NCBI GenBank assembly: GCA_914767715.1
Contig: OU612072.1
Coordinates: 26,474,001-26,538,000 of the forward strand
From: Membranipora membranacea
Taxonomy: Eukaryota; Bryozoa; Gymnolaemata; Cheilostomatida; Membraniporidae
Direction of reading: 5' to 3'
DNA: 64,000 bases
Within the stretch, counting starts at the first letter, position 1; each line of letters opens with the position of its first letter. This document shows, one piece after another, positions 25,545-37,456 of the stretch. The position numbers were made by a program, and so were the translations under genes. The notes beneath the pieces were generated by a model, which searched no databases, had not been told where the DNA came from, and worked only from the letters and a program-made list of their open reading frames with translations.

Positions 25545-25613
25545 GTCTACTCATTCTTCACGACTGAGTAGTAGAGTGGTACTCTGCTACTCAGTCGTGA
25601 AGAATGAGTAGAC
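25545..25613. repeat. Perfect 27-bp-arm palindrome
   Basis: Arms 25545-25571 and 25587-25613 are perfect reverse complements. The 15-base loop itself contains AGAGT-ggt-ACTCT. Its right arm runs into the 79-bp direct repeat (25603-25681), whose other copy at 22455 lacks the left arm. Confidence 0.85.
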
Positions 25614-28600
25614 TAACTAAGAAGTCTAGCTAGTAACTGTTAGTTATTATCACTACTAGTAGTCTTCAGTAGTTTGCCAATCAGGGGTGTCTTTCAATTA
25701 GAAAGAGCGATACTTTACTAAAGCAATTTATCACTATCGCATCACTCGAAATTATTGCCCACTTGGTCTTTCAATTAGACAAAATCACTCCCAAATCGCT
25801 CGCTCAGAATGTATATAGTTCAATCATTGACTGAACGATTTGAAACTGAGACCCCTAGCAGGTATTGCTCACTCACCTGGTGAGCGATCAGATTGTGATT
25901 TTGGTTTTTAAGTGTTGTGTTATTTGTAATTTGTTAAAATGTTAGAATCCGGCTCCAAATGCAATGATCTCAGTGCCCTAACTTCATATCTAGATAGGGT
26001 GAAAGAAAGAGGGCTTTCACGGTTTTCATCAGTAATAATACATCTGGTAAAAAAATCCAAAACTAAGAATTGCGAAAAAAATTCATCCTCAGCCAATCAT
26101 ATTTGTTGAGCCGACCTCAGCTGTTTCAGGGGAAACAATTGGTCTATAGTCAATATATTATATAATATGTGCCGAAATGTGAGTTGCTGGCATTTAATGT
26201 AACATTGTGTATACCCTAAGAGAGTTAAGTATTTGCAGCAGGGAAAATTCACAAATAGCTACATTTAAAGCAAGCTAACATTTGCTCTCATTTCTTCATA
26301 TAGACTCCCACCTCCGCTAGAGGAGTAATTTACTGCAAATCATCTTTAGACAACTATCCTGAATATTATGTAAGATCAAGTTTACCGTCCTATTGTATTT
26401 AGAGTGATATATGAATATCTCAAAAAACTCAATATTCACACCCGTATATATATATAATATGTGGTTTTAGATCAGAAGATGATTTGATGGTATTCAGTAG
26501 CTAATAAACCATGGCTTCCCGCCAGAAATTGCCAGAAGATTAAACCGTGAGTTACTTCAATACCATTGGACCCCACTTTCAATGATGGGATTACTCTAGT
26601 GGAGTAATGTTAGTTCAATAGGAAAAGTTTGCATTTCGAGGAAATGGCTTGAAGTAATAAAATTATGGCTAGCCAACATTTTCTCAACTCCGTCACTTGA
26701 CATTAACTTCCAGTGGGTGACCTCACGTTCAAAGTTTTAAGATACTTGGGTTTAAATGAGCTCATTGGATGGTTGTGACAGGGTTGTCACATCCAATTCT
26801 TGAGAAAGGCACCCAAGTGCCTTCGGAGCTCTCCTCTATTACAAAAACTAAGTGCAGACAACCATTGCAGTACTAACAGTCTGCTGAATAACAATAAAAA
26901 AGCATGGCTGTAAATGCTGTTGGCAAATTCCCACATGATTATAATATAAGTTGTATGTCAATTAAAATATTTTCACCCCTGCATTTCCGGTTGCTCCAAT
27001 CCTAGTAAAATCCAAGTAAAACGATGTTGTCTTGTGTTGATGGCTGGAGGGGGAGCAGCTCCAAATATATGCAAATTAGATTAAAATTTTTCTTGAGGTA
27101 GAGAATGTTTTACTTTTTGTCACCATGCTCAGTAAATAACCTAACAAAGAGTCAAGTAGATGTCGAGCACATAGTGCTTGTTTTCCAATCTAGTCAATGC
27201 AATGTCACAGTGTATGTTATGTCATATCCCTATCGTTTTATCCAATTTTTCTGCATTTGGATTCGCTTCTGGTGTCACCAGTAAAATGGGAGGAACTTGA
27301 AATGTAGACATTTATCACAGAACTTCTAATGGTTCTGGATCAAAGAAAGAAGAAATATGTCGTCATCCAACCAACTTAACATTATTGATGGCCAACCACC
27401 CAACCAACGCTACTCCATATTGAATAGTTTCCCCACTCCTGATTGCTAAAAGGAATTATTCTGAGCCATGATTTTTGCGTCATATTGTGTACTCTGATCT
27501 AAACTTCAACAGTGCCTCTGTTAGAAAGGAATTAGGGGGGGGGGGGTTATTGTATGACACCTGAAGCTTTTGAACAAACCATCGGAGTGAGCATTTGCTA
27601 ATGTTGTTTCACCTTGGGCCTGACACTGAGCTTATATATATTATATCTGCTCTCGCTTTGCATACTTTTGTCTTTTGTGATAGTATGGTACTTCAAAAAG
27701 TGCTGTTTTGATGTGGCCGTGTGGGCCTACATACATCTCAATTCGGAGTTTAGTGGACAGTCATAGCTTCATCATATTCTATAGACGGCATACAATAGAT
27801 AGCTGTCAGGACGTCATTTCTCACAGATATACTCATATATGGTGTCCCAAACTCCGCACATAATTTTTTTCTACAACAATCTTACCGTTGTTTTGACTTC
27901 ACATCATGAAATTTCTACATACAAGATTATTTTTTACAGTTTTACTATTTGGAGGAGTGAACGTAGAATGGGGACAGTGACTCAGAAGATATACGACAGA
28001 GCATCATACTCAGCAGATTTCTCACACCTTGTCACCCACCACCAATAACTCCAGCTTCAAAGAAGCACACTCTGCTGATGCTCTCTTTGTTACACTTGGA
28101 ACTGAAGTTGTGAAGACACCAGGGACAAATACCCCCCCCCCCCCCCCCACCCAAGGTATGTATGGGCTTGAATGATCACCAATGCTTATCTATCAATATT
28201 TTGGGAGTCATCAGCAAAATTATTATGTCAAAAAATGTAATCCTCTGATTCATGATTGTTGCTACATCACTTAGGCGCGTATTATATATAGTTTTTTTTT
28301 GTGATGGGTTGCGCTAAATATCGAATATACCAAATATATCAAATTGAGGATACTTTAGCCAGCGACACGTTGACACCCTCCCCCTAATTTAGCCACAATC
28401 GCTCTGAAAGTATGACACGGTGATTGATATACATTTTTCTTCTTTTCAGACTATAATTGAGACTCATGGTGGTATAGAGCGGACATCAGTCATGACACAT
28501 CAAATATGCACCATAAGCACCTCCTCCGATAGTGAACTGTCACAAAAGTCACACTCTTATATCTGCGCAGCACTATGTTGTCACTGCACACTGTTGAATC

Positions 28601-30022
28601 GATAGATCAAAAAGTAGTGCCACATAAACTTTCCCCAAATGATAATTGATAGGGATGGGCACATGCTCTCATTTTATCAAAGTTTCAAGCTGTTCAGTGT
28701 TCACATTTGTATTGATATATCAATTGACTTTAGGGCATTTCTTGCGCCTAATGGTATTTTATAATCCTGTTGACAATCGCAGGAGACCTTCTAGGGTTGT
28801 TGATTGTGAATGCCAATGTTTTGTGGGTTAACATATGCAAGAATAACATCTAAACTTTTTAGTATTTTCTACTGATTCAATTTTTTTTTTGGACAGTTTA
28901 TTGTTCTCATCTCGTCGATTATTCATAATTTTTCATTCCAATGCTTTGCATCCTATTCAGGTATCAGTGAACTTTAGTTCAATGCAGGTATTCCTACTGT
29001 GGATTAACATGTATATCAGTTATATTTAAGAGTACAATGAGTACGACTTGTTTTTTAAAATAAACAGCTTTCAATTCATTTCCAAAACATGATCAAAAGG
29101 TTCATCACTCGACAAATAGGCTGAGCACTAGGTTCATGTTGATGCACTGATCTTACATCTTGTCATATATCATTAGATGATACATTTGGTTGTCTGTTGT
29201 CACTGAACTGTGTGGGTGAGTCCGGTTGAGGTTGGTGAGAGGGTCGGTCTACCTCTGTATGTCCGAAACAAGAAGTGTCATTTGTATAGCGCACACATAC
29301 ATATTGAGGTTTGATCACAGCAATGAACTCCCTCTTCATTGATCACAGAATGGTTTCTCAGGCATTGTGTTTAGCAATGGCAGGCAAATTTACAGGTCGG
29401 TTTATCCCTGTGTTAAGCTTCTTATGGCTCATAGAGGGTTGCAGTTAGGTGGGAATCGGTGCTGCTAGTACACATTTTTTGGTTAGTGAGGTCCAAGACT
29501 ACTATCCTGGTTAGTAGTTAGTACAAGGCAGTTTAATAATTTTTAGAAATTAGTACAAAGCAGCTTACCAATTGATAGAGGATTATAGTACGATGGCACT
29601 GCTTGCATAAACTTTGCTAATATTGAACCCTCCTTGCTATAATCATCACCATGGTAGTATCATTGCTCGTAAAGAATTAGTTATTTTTTTATTTCTCATC
29701 TAAACAAAATTCCCTGTCCAGTGGTACAAATTATGACTCTGTAAGACCGGTGTGAGAGTATTTGTGTTCAGATATATACAAAATAAGTCTAGTTGTACAC
29801 TTTTTTGTGTGTTTCAATACCTCATCAATCATTTCTGTTATTGCTGGGTGGTTAAAAGTTATATAGATAGATCAGGAATCTTGTTTAGAAGAAGTTTATT
29901 TAAACTTTCCTTCTACACCCTCTAGATTTTAAGATATATCAATTTTTACAACCCCTTATCATTTTTAGGAATTTCAACAAGAATAGCTAACCAGAGGGAT
30001 TATGTAGATGACACACTAAGGG
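25614..30022. other. Middle of the insert; no supported gene
   Basis: 25614-25681 completes the second copy of the 79-bp repeat. The rest is AT-rich with no recognisable coding exon. It includes homopolymer G near 27537-27548, homopolymer C near 28133-28149 and a TATA run near 26445. Confidence 0.4.
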
Positions 30023-31862
30023 TTAATCTACGCTCCTTGGGATTTTTTAGCGTGGATGGCTTTCATTAGCTGTTTGTTGGCTGAAGATGTTCTGGGCATG
30101 GAGCGCAAGCTCTGAATTTTATGGAATGTGAGTAGAGAGAAGCAAGGTTAAATCAAACCAAGGAGTAACAGCTTCCCCTGTTACTTCTTGATCAAACAGA
30201 CCTATAGTTCAATGACACAATAGAACTCGTTTGTACGGAATGTCTGATGGTCACTGTAAATTCTAAATATATCAATGCAGGCGATAATATTAAGCTGATA
30301 GCTTTGAAAGATTATCTGCTACAAGACAGTCCAGGCAATTATTTATCGCTCTAAATCTTAACTGATGTGATGGCCCTACAAGCCCCTAATCTGGCAACCC
30401 AGCCGCCTGTCTAAGTTACCGGTCTCATATATAACAGAATAAATATCAGTGTGGGTATTCCTTTGGCAGGAATTTGCTGAAATGATTGGAACAAGGAGTA
30501 AAAGTACTCCTTGATTGGAACTCCAGACTATAGCTGCATTGTGGAAATCCTGTCGTAATGGTCGAAACTTCTAGGAAATGTATTTGGTAGACCACATGGA
30601 ACTGATGCATCGATGTTGTTTTGCCCGATACTAGCCACATCACTCAATTACATGCTAATGCAATTACATTACTAAGTCTATTTGCCAAATGTTTACCCTT
30701 TACTTGACATCAACATCTTAGCCAAGCAGCTGAGTTCAAGCATAATTGGATGTATTGCTGTTATCCAAGTTGTTTACCCATAAAGTCATATTCAAGATAA
30801 GCCAGTCAGAATGTTAATGTTGTTGACATTGGCATTCATAGGCAACCTGCACAGAACTTAAAAGGTACCATTAGATTTAAAAATGGTTAACCCTTTGGGT
30901 AAACACACAGATTATCGTAATGAGCTAGCAGCAGATTATCAAGAGCTGAGCCAGATACAACCACTGTATGTTGTATCGGGCTCAGCTCTTGTAGTTGACC
31001 AAGTAGCAGAGGAAAATCAATGAAACACCGGATAATAAGGGCGCAAGAGATTTTTTTGCAAAGCAATCTCATTTTTGGCATAGCTACTCTGTACTATGAT
31101 GAGCTTGGAAGCAGAGTTTGGTGAAATAATTTGATGAAAATATACAAATGGAATTTGGTCAACCATCTAGTATTTTTCATAAAAGGTTAAAACTTCCTGC
31201 CCCCTCACTCTTCTGTCAAAGAATGATCATGATTGTACTTTCACCAAAACAACCATCATTGTAAACATGTCCATTCGCAAAATTAAAAACTCACCGCATT
31301 CATTATCAGCGGCAAAAGACAGGAAGTTAGGTCAGCTTACGATGACATCCTGTCTCTCTAATTCCACAAGTGTGTCATGATGACTTGTTACAAGTGCAAT
31401 GGAATGTGTGTGTAGGATTAACTACCAGCGACAATTAATTCGATAATTAAAAATTTTGACAAGGAATATTGAGGTAATTAAGTCATTATGCCTGTTAAAG
31501 GCTAACCTCCCTGCTTGTGGCACACAAGCTGACAGCTTAAAATGTATTACTGTAAACGTTGTTGTCTTGTCACTAGCCTAACATTTCAATACTATCTGTA
31601 CTAGTGCCAACACCTGCTAGGGAACTACCATCCAAGAGTGAGAGAGAAAAATGCCACAATTGCTTCCTGTACACCATATAATTGAGATGGCTGGGAATGA
31701 TAAAGTTTAACATCAAGAGCTCCTTTGTAGACAGGTAATGAATGTATACCAGGTTTACAATAGATTTACCTTTGCCTCTCTCTACCCACATACCATAGCA
31801 TTCAGAGCTAAATCCTTGATCAGAGCCATTCAATCTCAAAAATCCCAAGGAGCGTAGATTAA
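30023..31862. mobile_element. 1.84-kb element with terminal inverted repeats
   Basis: The left end (ttaatctacgctccttggga..., 30023-30047) is repeated in perfect inverse at 31838-31862, and weaker symmetry continues to about 45 bp. Both ends lie in TTA/TAA, compatible with a TA target duplication and Tc1/mariner-type integration. No transposase is visible in the small internal ORFs, so a non-autonomous element is the best reading. A 22-bp-arm hairpin (30940-30991) lies almost exactly at its centre. Confidence 0.55.
30940..30991. repeat. Hairpin with 22-bp arms
   Basis: Arms 30940-30961 (starting caagagctgagcc) and 30970-30991 pair with a single mismatch around the 8-base loop cactgtat. Confidence 0.75.
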
Positions 31863-32510
31863 GACTATGTCAATAATCAGTATTAATACTGCATGCTTTG
31901 ACACCAAGTATGTTTTCTAGCATCAGTCAGCATATTTTCTGTAGTTCTGTGGAGAATATGGCCTCATTCGCATATCACTTTTCTCCACTTAGGCATGTAG
32001 GGCGATTAATACAAAGTAGATCCTCGCTCAACTGGTGAGCGATGTTGTACTTTTTTATTAGTAGCAAAGTTTTGTGATAATTCTGCTAGCATAAGTTAGC
32101 TGATGTATTCTATTTATGCAGTTGCTGCCTACATTCTCAGATTGCACAAGATATAGCTTAGGGTAGGCCTACAGTACAACACAGAAGAGTTGAACATAGG
32201 TATTTTGTCTGCTCATCATACTCAATACTAAGAGTTTTCTGTGCTTTCAAAAATTGTGAGGAGGACAATTCGAATGGAATGCTTTCATTGTACGAGCTAA
32301 CTTGCCCGGTCATCTAAATACAAACTCATTGAATACAATGTCAATCCAATTATATAATATTGACTAGAACTGGGCTAGAACTGTAAAGGATTATACTATA
32401 ACAATACAATAGCAATAATGAGTGTAGTTTATTTGGCAGGCAGGGTTAATTATACAATCATGTTGCTGGTTGGGTAATGATAATATGGGGCATGAAACTC
32501 AGTGTATGTC
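31863..32510. other. Insert spacer; nothing recognised
   Basis: AT-rich sequence between the TIR element and the tandem repeats, without a supported gene or repeat. Confidence 0.4.
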
Positions 32511-34140
32511 CTGAAAATCTGAGGTCTGTAGCTCAATAATTGCTTATTATGCCAGCTACAAAAGAAGCTTTCTCTAAAGCATCACAAATCAGTAAAATAA
32601 TGTGTAGGCACATTTTCTTTTTAGCAGCAGCATGGCTTCGAATGGTCTGACACCACAAATTTTTATATCATTGGATTGCTCATCTTCTGAGGAACACAGT
32701 GGTTACTTTCTTTAGTAAACAAGGAAAATATCTATTAACATATCGAAAGCTTTATGGAAAACAGTTAAAAAATGATATAAATTGCTGCCCTGCTGCCGGC
32801 TTATGTATGCAATTATTCCACTTTCATGGGGGCAAAGAAATTCACAGTTTGTGAGTGTGTCCTGAAAATCTGAGGTCTGTAGCTAAATAATCGCTTATGC
32901 CAGCTACAAAAGAAGCTTTCTCTAAAGCATCACAAATCAGTAAAATAATGTGTAGGCACATTTTCTTTTGAGCAGCAGCATGGCTTCGAATGGTCTGACA
33001 CCACAAATTTTTATATCATTGGATTGCTCATCTTCTGAGGAACACAGTGGTTATTTTCTTGAGTAAACAAGGAAAATATCTACCAACATATCAAAAGCTT
33101 TATGGAAAACAGTTAAAAAATTATATTAATTGCTGCCCTTCTGCCGGCTTATGTATGAAATTATTCCACTTTCATGGGGGGCAAAGAAATACACAGTTTG
33201 TGAGTGTGTCCTGAAAATCTGAGGTCTGTAGCTCAATATTTTCTTATGCCAGCTACAAAAGAAGCTTTTTCTAAAGCATCAAAAATCAGTAAAACAATGT
33301 GTAGCCAAATTATCTTTTGAGCAGCAGCATAACTTCTAAAGATCTGACAGCACAAATTTTTATATCATTGGATTCCTCATCTCCCGAGGAACATAGTGTT
33401 AATTTTTTTAGTAAAAAAGGAAAACATCTTCCAACATTTCGAGAGCTTTAGTGAAAACAGTTTGAAAATGATAAAATTGCTGCCCTGCTGCCGGCATATG
33501 TATGCAACTACTCCATTTTCATGGCGGGTATTTTTGAGTGTCATCTGAAAATCTGAGGTCTGTAGCTCGACAACTTATTTTGTTTGCAACAAAAAAGGCT
33601 TCCTCTTTACAATCATTATGATTTATAGCCATATTGAGAGTATAAAAAATTTGTCGCCAACTCGAACCCAGAGCTCTGCGTTGACGAAATAGAGAATTAT
33701 CCACTGAGCTACACAGACATGTTGTATCAAAATAAGAGTGTCTGCCTTAAATTTAGTGGAGCATGAATTCTGTATTACAATAATTACATAACATTACTGA
33801 TGATGAATACACACACAATCAGCATATTTGTGCACAGCTAAATCATCACAAATCAATAAAATAATGTAGAAGCACATTTTCTTTTGAGCAGCAGCATGGC
33901 TTCAAATGGTCTGACACCACAAATTTTTATATCATTGGATTGCTCATCTTCTGAGGAACATAGTGGTTATTTTCTTTAGTAAACAAGGAAAATATCTACC
34001 AACATATCAAAAGCTTTACGGAAAACGGTTAAAAAATGATATAAATTGCTGCCCTGCTGCCGGCTTATGTATGCAATTATTCCACTTTCATGGGGGGCAA
34101 AGAAATACACAGTTTGTGAGTGTGTCCTGAAAATTTGAGG
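32511..34140 (+). repeat. Tandem repeat of about 350-bp monomers
   Basis: The marker ctgaaaatctgaggtctgta starts monomers at 32511, 32862, 33211 and 33545, and a variant recurs near 34126. Each full monomer contains ttgctgccctgctgccggc and an ATTGGATTGCTCATCTTCT-like stretch. The array is interrupted at about 33545-33837 by a tRNA-like segment, then resumes. It reaches close to the right end of the 12.27-kb insert. Confidence 0.8.
33655..33722 (-). repeat. tRNA-derived SINE head or tRNA pseudogene
   Basis: On the minus strand, tagctcagtgg (33700-33710) is a good RNA polymerase III A box, and ggttcgagttg (33658-33668) resembles a B box at tRNA-like spacing. Acceptor and T stems do not pair properly, so it is not a working tRNA gene. 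Confidence 0.45.
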
Positions 34141-37100
34141 TCTGTAGCTTGATAACTTTTTATGCCAGCCACAAAAGAAGTTTTTCGCTTTATAATTTAT
34201 ATGATTTTTGGCCTTTTCGACATGTGGAGATAACTCGGGTTCACAAAATTACCTTATATGCCCTGAGCAGGTTTGTCACAACTCATTAAAACTAAATACC
34301 ATTAACCCTAGGATACAACCTTTACAATGCTATTTAAATAGTCACTTGCAACAAAATACCTCAACCCCCCCCCCCCCCCATACACAAATAAACATTCTCT
34401 CTGTGTTTTGATAGCTTCGAAACAAAAGTACATAATGTAATGAGATCTGCAGCTGACTTGTGATTATCAGGAGAGACATCCAACCGAATATAAAATAAAC
34501 TCAAATTTTACATACCTTGTATTGTACTAATGAGATAAAGCAGGAACTATCCAACTAATAACATCAGCCTGTTAGGTATTTTTGGCATTGATGGCGAGGC
34601 TGCAAATCACTTGCCAAATTGTCATCTGTGTATAGGCAGTCCCAAGCATACCTTGTTCCCACCTATTCAGCAATGTATATCTGTTTACCACAGCTGTTCA
34701 TGACAGACTTTACCTGCTTTTGCTTCACTTTAAACGCGTAGTCATCAAATCTCCCTTTTTGATTAATAAGAAGTTTTTGTATCCCGCCTTTGCATGTTAT
34801 TAAAGATTGTTGTATTTGCCATCTCACATCATATCTGAAAGGAGTATGAATTATGTTTGGTAAATCTGCTATAATATTTCCGAAAGGCGGCAATATTCAG
34901 CATATTTCTTTGAGACGGGTATGGATATTAACAGGATTTTCGTGGTTATCTAGAATTTCTAGAAATTTTTGTACATCTTAACACTTTTGACAGCCTATGT
35001 CACGATTGACTCATGGTATAACCTTGATGTACTGGGATGGCTTGATTACCAGATGGCCACACGGCACAGTTGACAAGCGCCATGCCTAAGGAGTCTAAAA
35101 TGCTTTAGCAGTAAACCAAAATTAGAGAAATTGCCTTGTCATTGGCACCTAATTTTAATTTGGCGTCAGAAAACAGTCTATCAAAAATTTCAAATCTTAA
35201 GGAAGTGATTGAGATGAAATTCGTCAATTTTTTGACTGACACTTTAAAGAACATCAATCACTTGTCACCGGCAGAAATTTAGTACCTGTAACACAATGAA
35301 TCAGCTGGAATTATATATATTACACACCTTCCAATTTATATCTTTTTTGTTACATTCATTACAATTCAAGCTCAGATTTATGAAACCGATCAGAAAACCT
35401 TTGCGACTTCTAATTCATAAGATTATATCACTTCTATTTCTCTGAGCAAAATAAAAAACTCTGTCATCTATTTACTCATACCCAGGGAGGCGCTTTACCC
35501 TGGCTGCACAACCCACAATGGTCTGTTGTAATATTTCCGAAAGGCGTCAATATTTAGCATATTTCCTTGAGACGGGTATGGATATTAGCAGGATTTTCCT
35601 GGTTATCTAGAATTTCTAGAATTTTTAAATACCTTGTTATTTTGACAGTCTATGTCATAATTGACTTATGACATTTCCTTTTGGTACTGGGATGGTATGA
35701 TGCCGAGATGGCACAAAAAACAAGCGTTAGGTGGCTTAAATAATTTAGCAGGAAACCAAAATTATCTAAATTGCCTTGTCATTGACAACTATATTCAACT
35801 TGGCGTCAGAAACAGTCTACGAAACGTTTTAAATCATTAGGAAGTGATTTAGATGACATTTTTCAACATGTTGAACATAATTATCTTGTCACCAGCAGAA
35901 ATGTAGTAACTATTTTTCCATGAACCAGTTAGAGTGAATCATATCACATACCAAACAATTTATAATTGTTCAGCTAAATTCATCATTATTCAAGCCCAGA
36001 TTTATGGAACCGATCAGAAAATCTTTGCAAAAACTAATCCATAAGAAGAATGAAGGGAGGCGATCATCAAAGCTGCACAACCAACAATGGTCAGACTTTT
36101 GGTGTCAGCATGGGAGAAAGAGGGAGGAGGGAGATATCAAACCGGACTGATAGATAACATACTGTGTTCCATTTGATGTGTATATTGTCAATCACATGAC
36201 TACATGGAGATAAAGAATGATGGATCAGAGGAATTGCCGAATTTGCCTCGCCTATTAACACAAAACAGCAAGTCAGGAAATTTATAGTTGCTTAGTATTA
36301 CGTTCGTAGACTTGTATAGGAGTTATTATCAGACAAGATACTGTGACTCCAACCAAACCATTCTTACCAATTTCCACTGGCTTCAGTTCCTTATAAAGAA
36401 ATATGGAAGCAAACTTACTCAAGTTGCCATGACCATGATCACGATTTCTTTTCTTTACACTAGGTCTTATTCGACCGCCCTATTTAACAGCCCCCTGAAG
36501 CGCAGGTGGCTTGTGTGAGGTAGTGACCCTATACCCTTGTCCGTCGAGCCAGCTACCCTTTTCTTGAAAGGGCAGAGGGTATCTTTATAGAGCGTGCAAC
36601 CCACAGTAGACTACCAGTATTTATGGTCCTCGTCAGGCCAGACCTGCCTAGGATGAATGGCTTGCCAGTGCTAAATGATGGGCGGCACCAGGAATCGAAA
36701 CTGGAAAATATGCTTTGTCAGTTTGAAATATGTGATAGTTGCGGTATTTGTGGTAGTTTGTTCTGGTATATATTGTAGTTTGTTCTTGAGAGCTCGGAGA
36801 GTAGTGTTTCCATTAGGCGTAATTTTGGTTGATTGGTTACAAAAGGTGGACAGGTGAATATATCATGTTCAGTTTAGTCCCGGGGTGATGACTCTTGGCA
36901 ATTCAGTACTCAGGATGGGTCACATTGCATAGCCACCAATCATTGAACAATTATACAGCCATATATATTTACATTTTGGCAGTAATAACTAGAGTAGTTA
37001 TAATATTTTATTCCGATCTCTGTGAGACTACACAACCAATCATCTGACCTCTATGAATTGGGATGTGCTATGTTGATCTCGTTACTGATACAGATGGTCA

Positions 37101-37367
37101 AGAGAAGGTGAGTGTGTCCAATCTTGTCTTCTGTCTATACAGCAACAGGCGTTTTGATAGTCGTAAGTGCATCGATAGTGATATTATTTGGCATTGCTAT
37201 TTATAAAATACCAATCATGTCCTGTCAGTAATTGTTAATGATGTGTCATATTGATCTTAAGATTTATTGCAATGATCAGAATCTGGCCAAAGAGGAGTTT
37301 TAGCAAATTTCTCTGCCATGTGAGTAAATTACTTTTCTCAATTAAGTTGATTGATTATTGAAATTTT

Positions 37368-37394
37368 ATTTCCATGGCAACCAAAGAGTATAAA
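37368..37394 (+). promoter_or_regulatory. TSR-E core promoter: X-box plus shortened TATA box
   Basis: atttccatggcaac (37368-37381) fits the X-box consensus. The TATA element is tataaa (37389-37394), two bases shorter than in the other copies. Confidence 0.6.
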
Positions 37395-37456
37395 GATCGT
37401 TCTTTGCATTAGTTAGTATCATTCAAGTGTTGAATTCACAAGAAAGAACAACTAAA

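Larger units (their letters stand above)
22000..34267. mobile_element. 12.27-kb insert with TIR-like ends, type unknown
   Basis: The D block stops at 21999 and the E block starts at 34268, whereas the A and B blocks are joined at 5000-5010 with nothing between. The paralogous sites near 43022 and 54953 (caggtttgtca, caggtttgaca) also lack it, so it was inserted here. The left end reads CTCCAGGGTAATAAGGTAA and the reverse complement of the right end CTCAGGGCATATAAGGTAA. A CA dinucleotide (21998-21999 and 34268-34269) may be the target duplication. I see no transposase, polymerase or integrase ORF, so it would be non-autonomous or decayed. Inside are a weak gene candidate, a 1.84-kb TIR element, a 27-bp-arm palindrome and about 350-bp tandem repeats. 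Confidence 0.5.

Noticed and set aside
28133-28149. Homopolymer C and G tracts (also 5104, 22605, 27537, 34366) as functional elements
   Set aside because: Such tracts are common replication or sequencing length errors and carry no other signal here.
32511-34140. CRISPR array
   Set aside because: Monomers are about 350 bp with no unique spacers, and the genome is eukaryotic.
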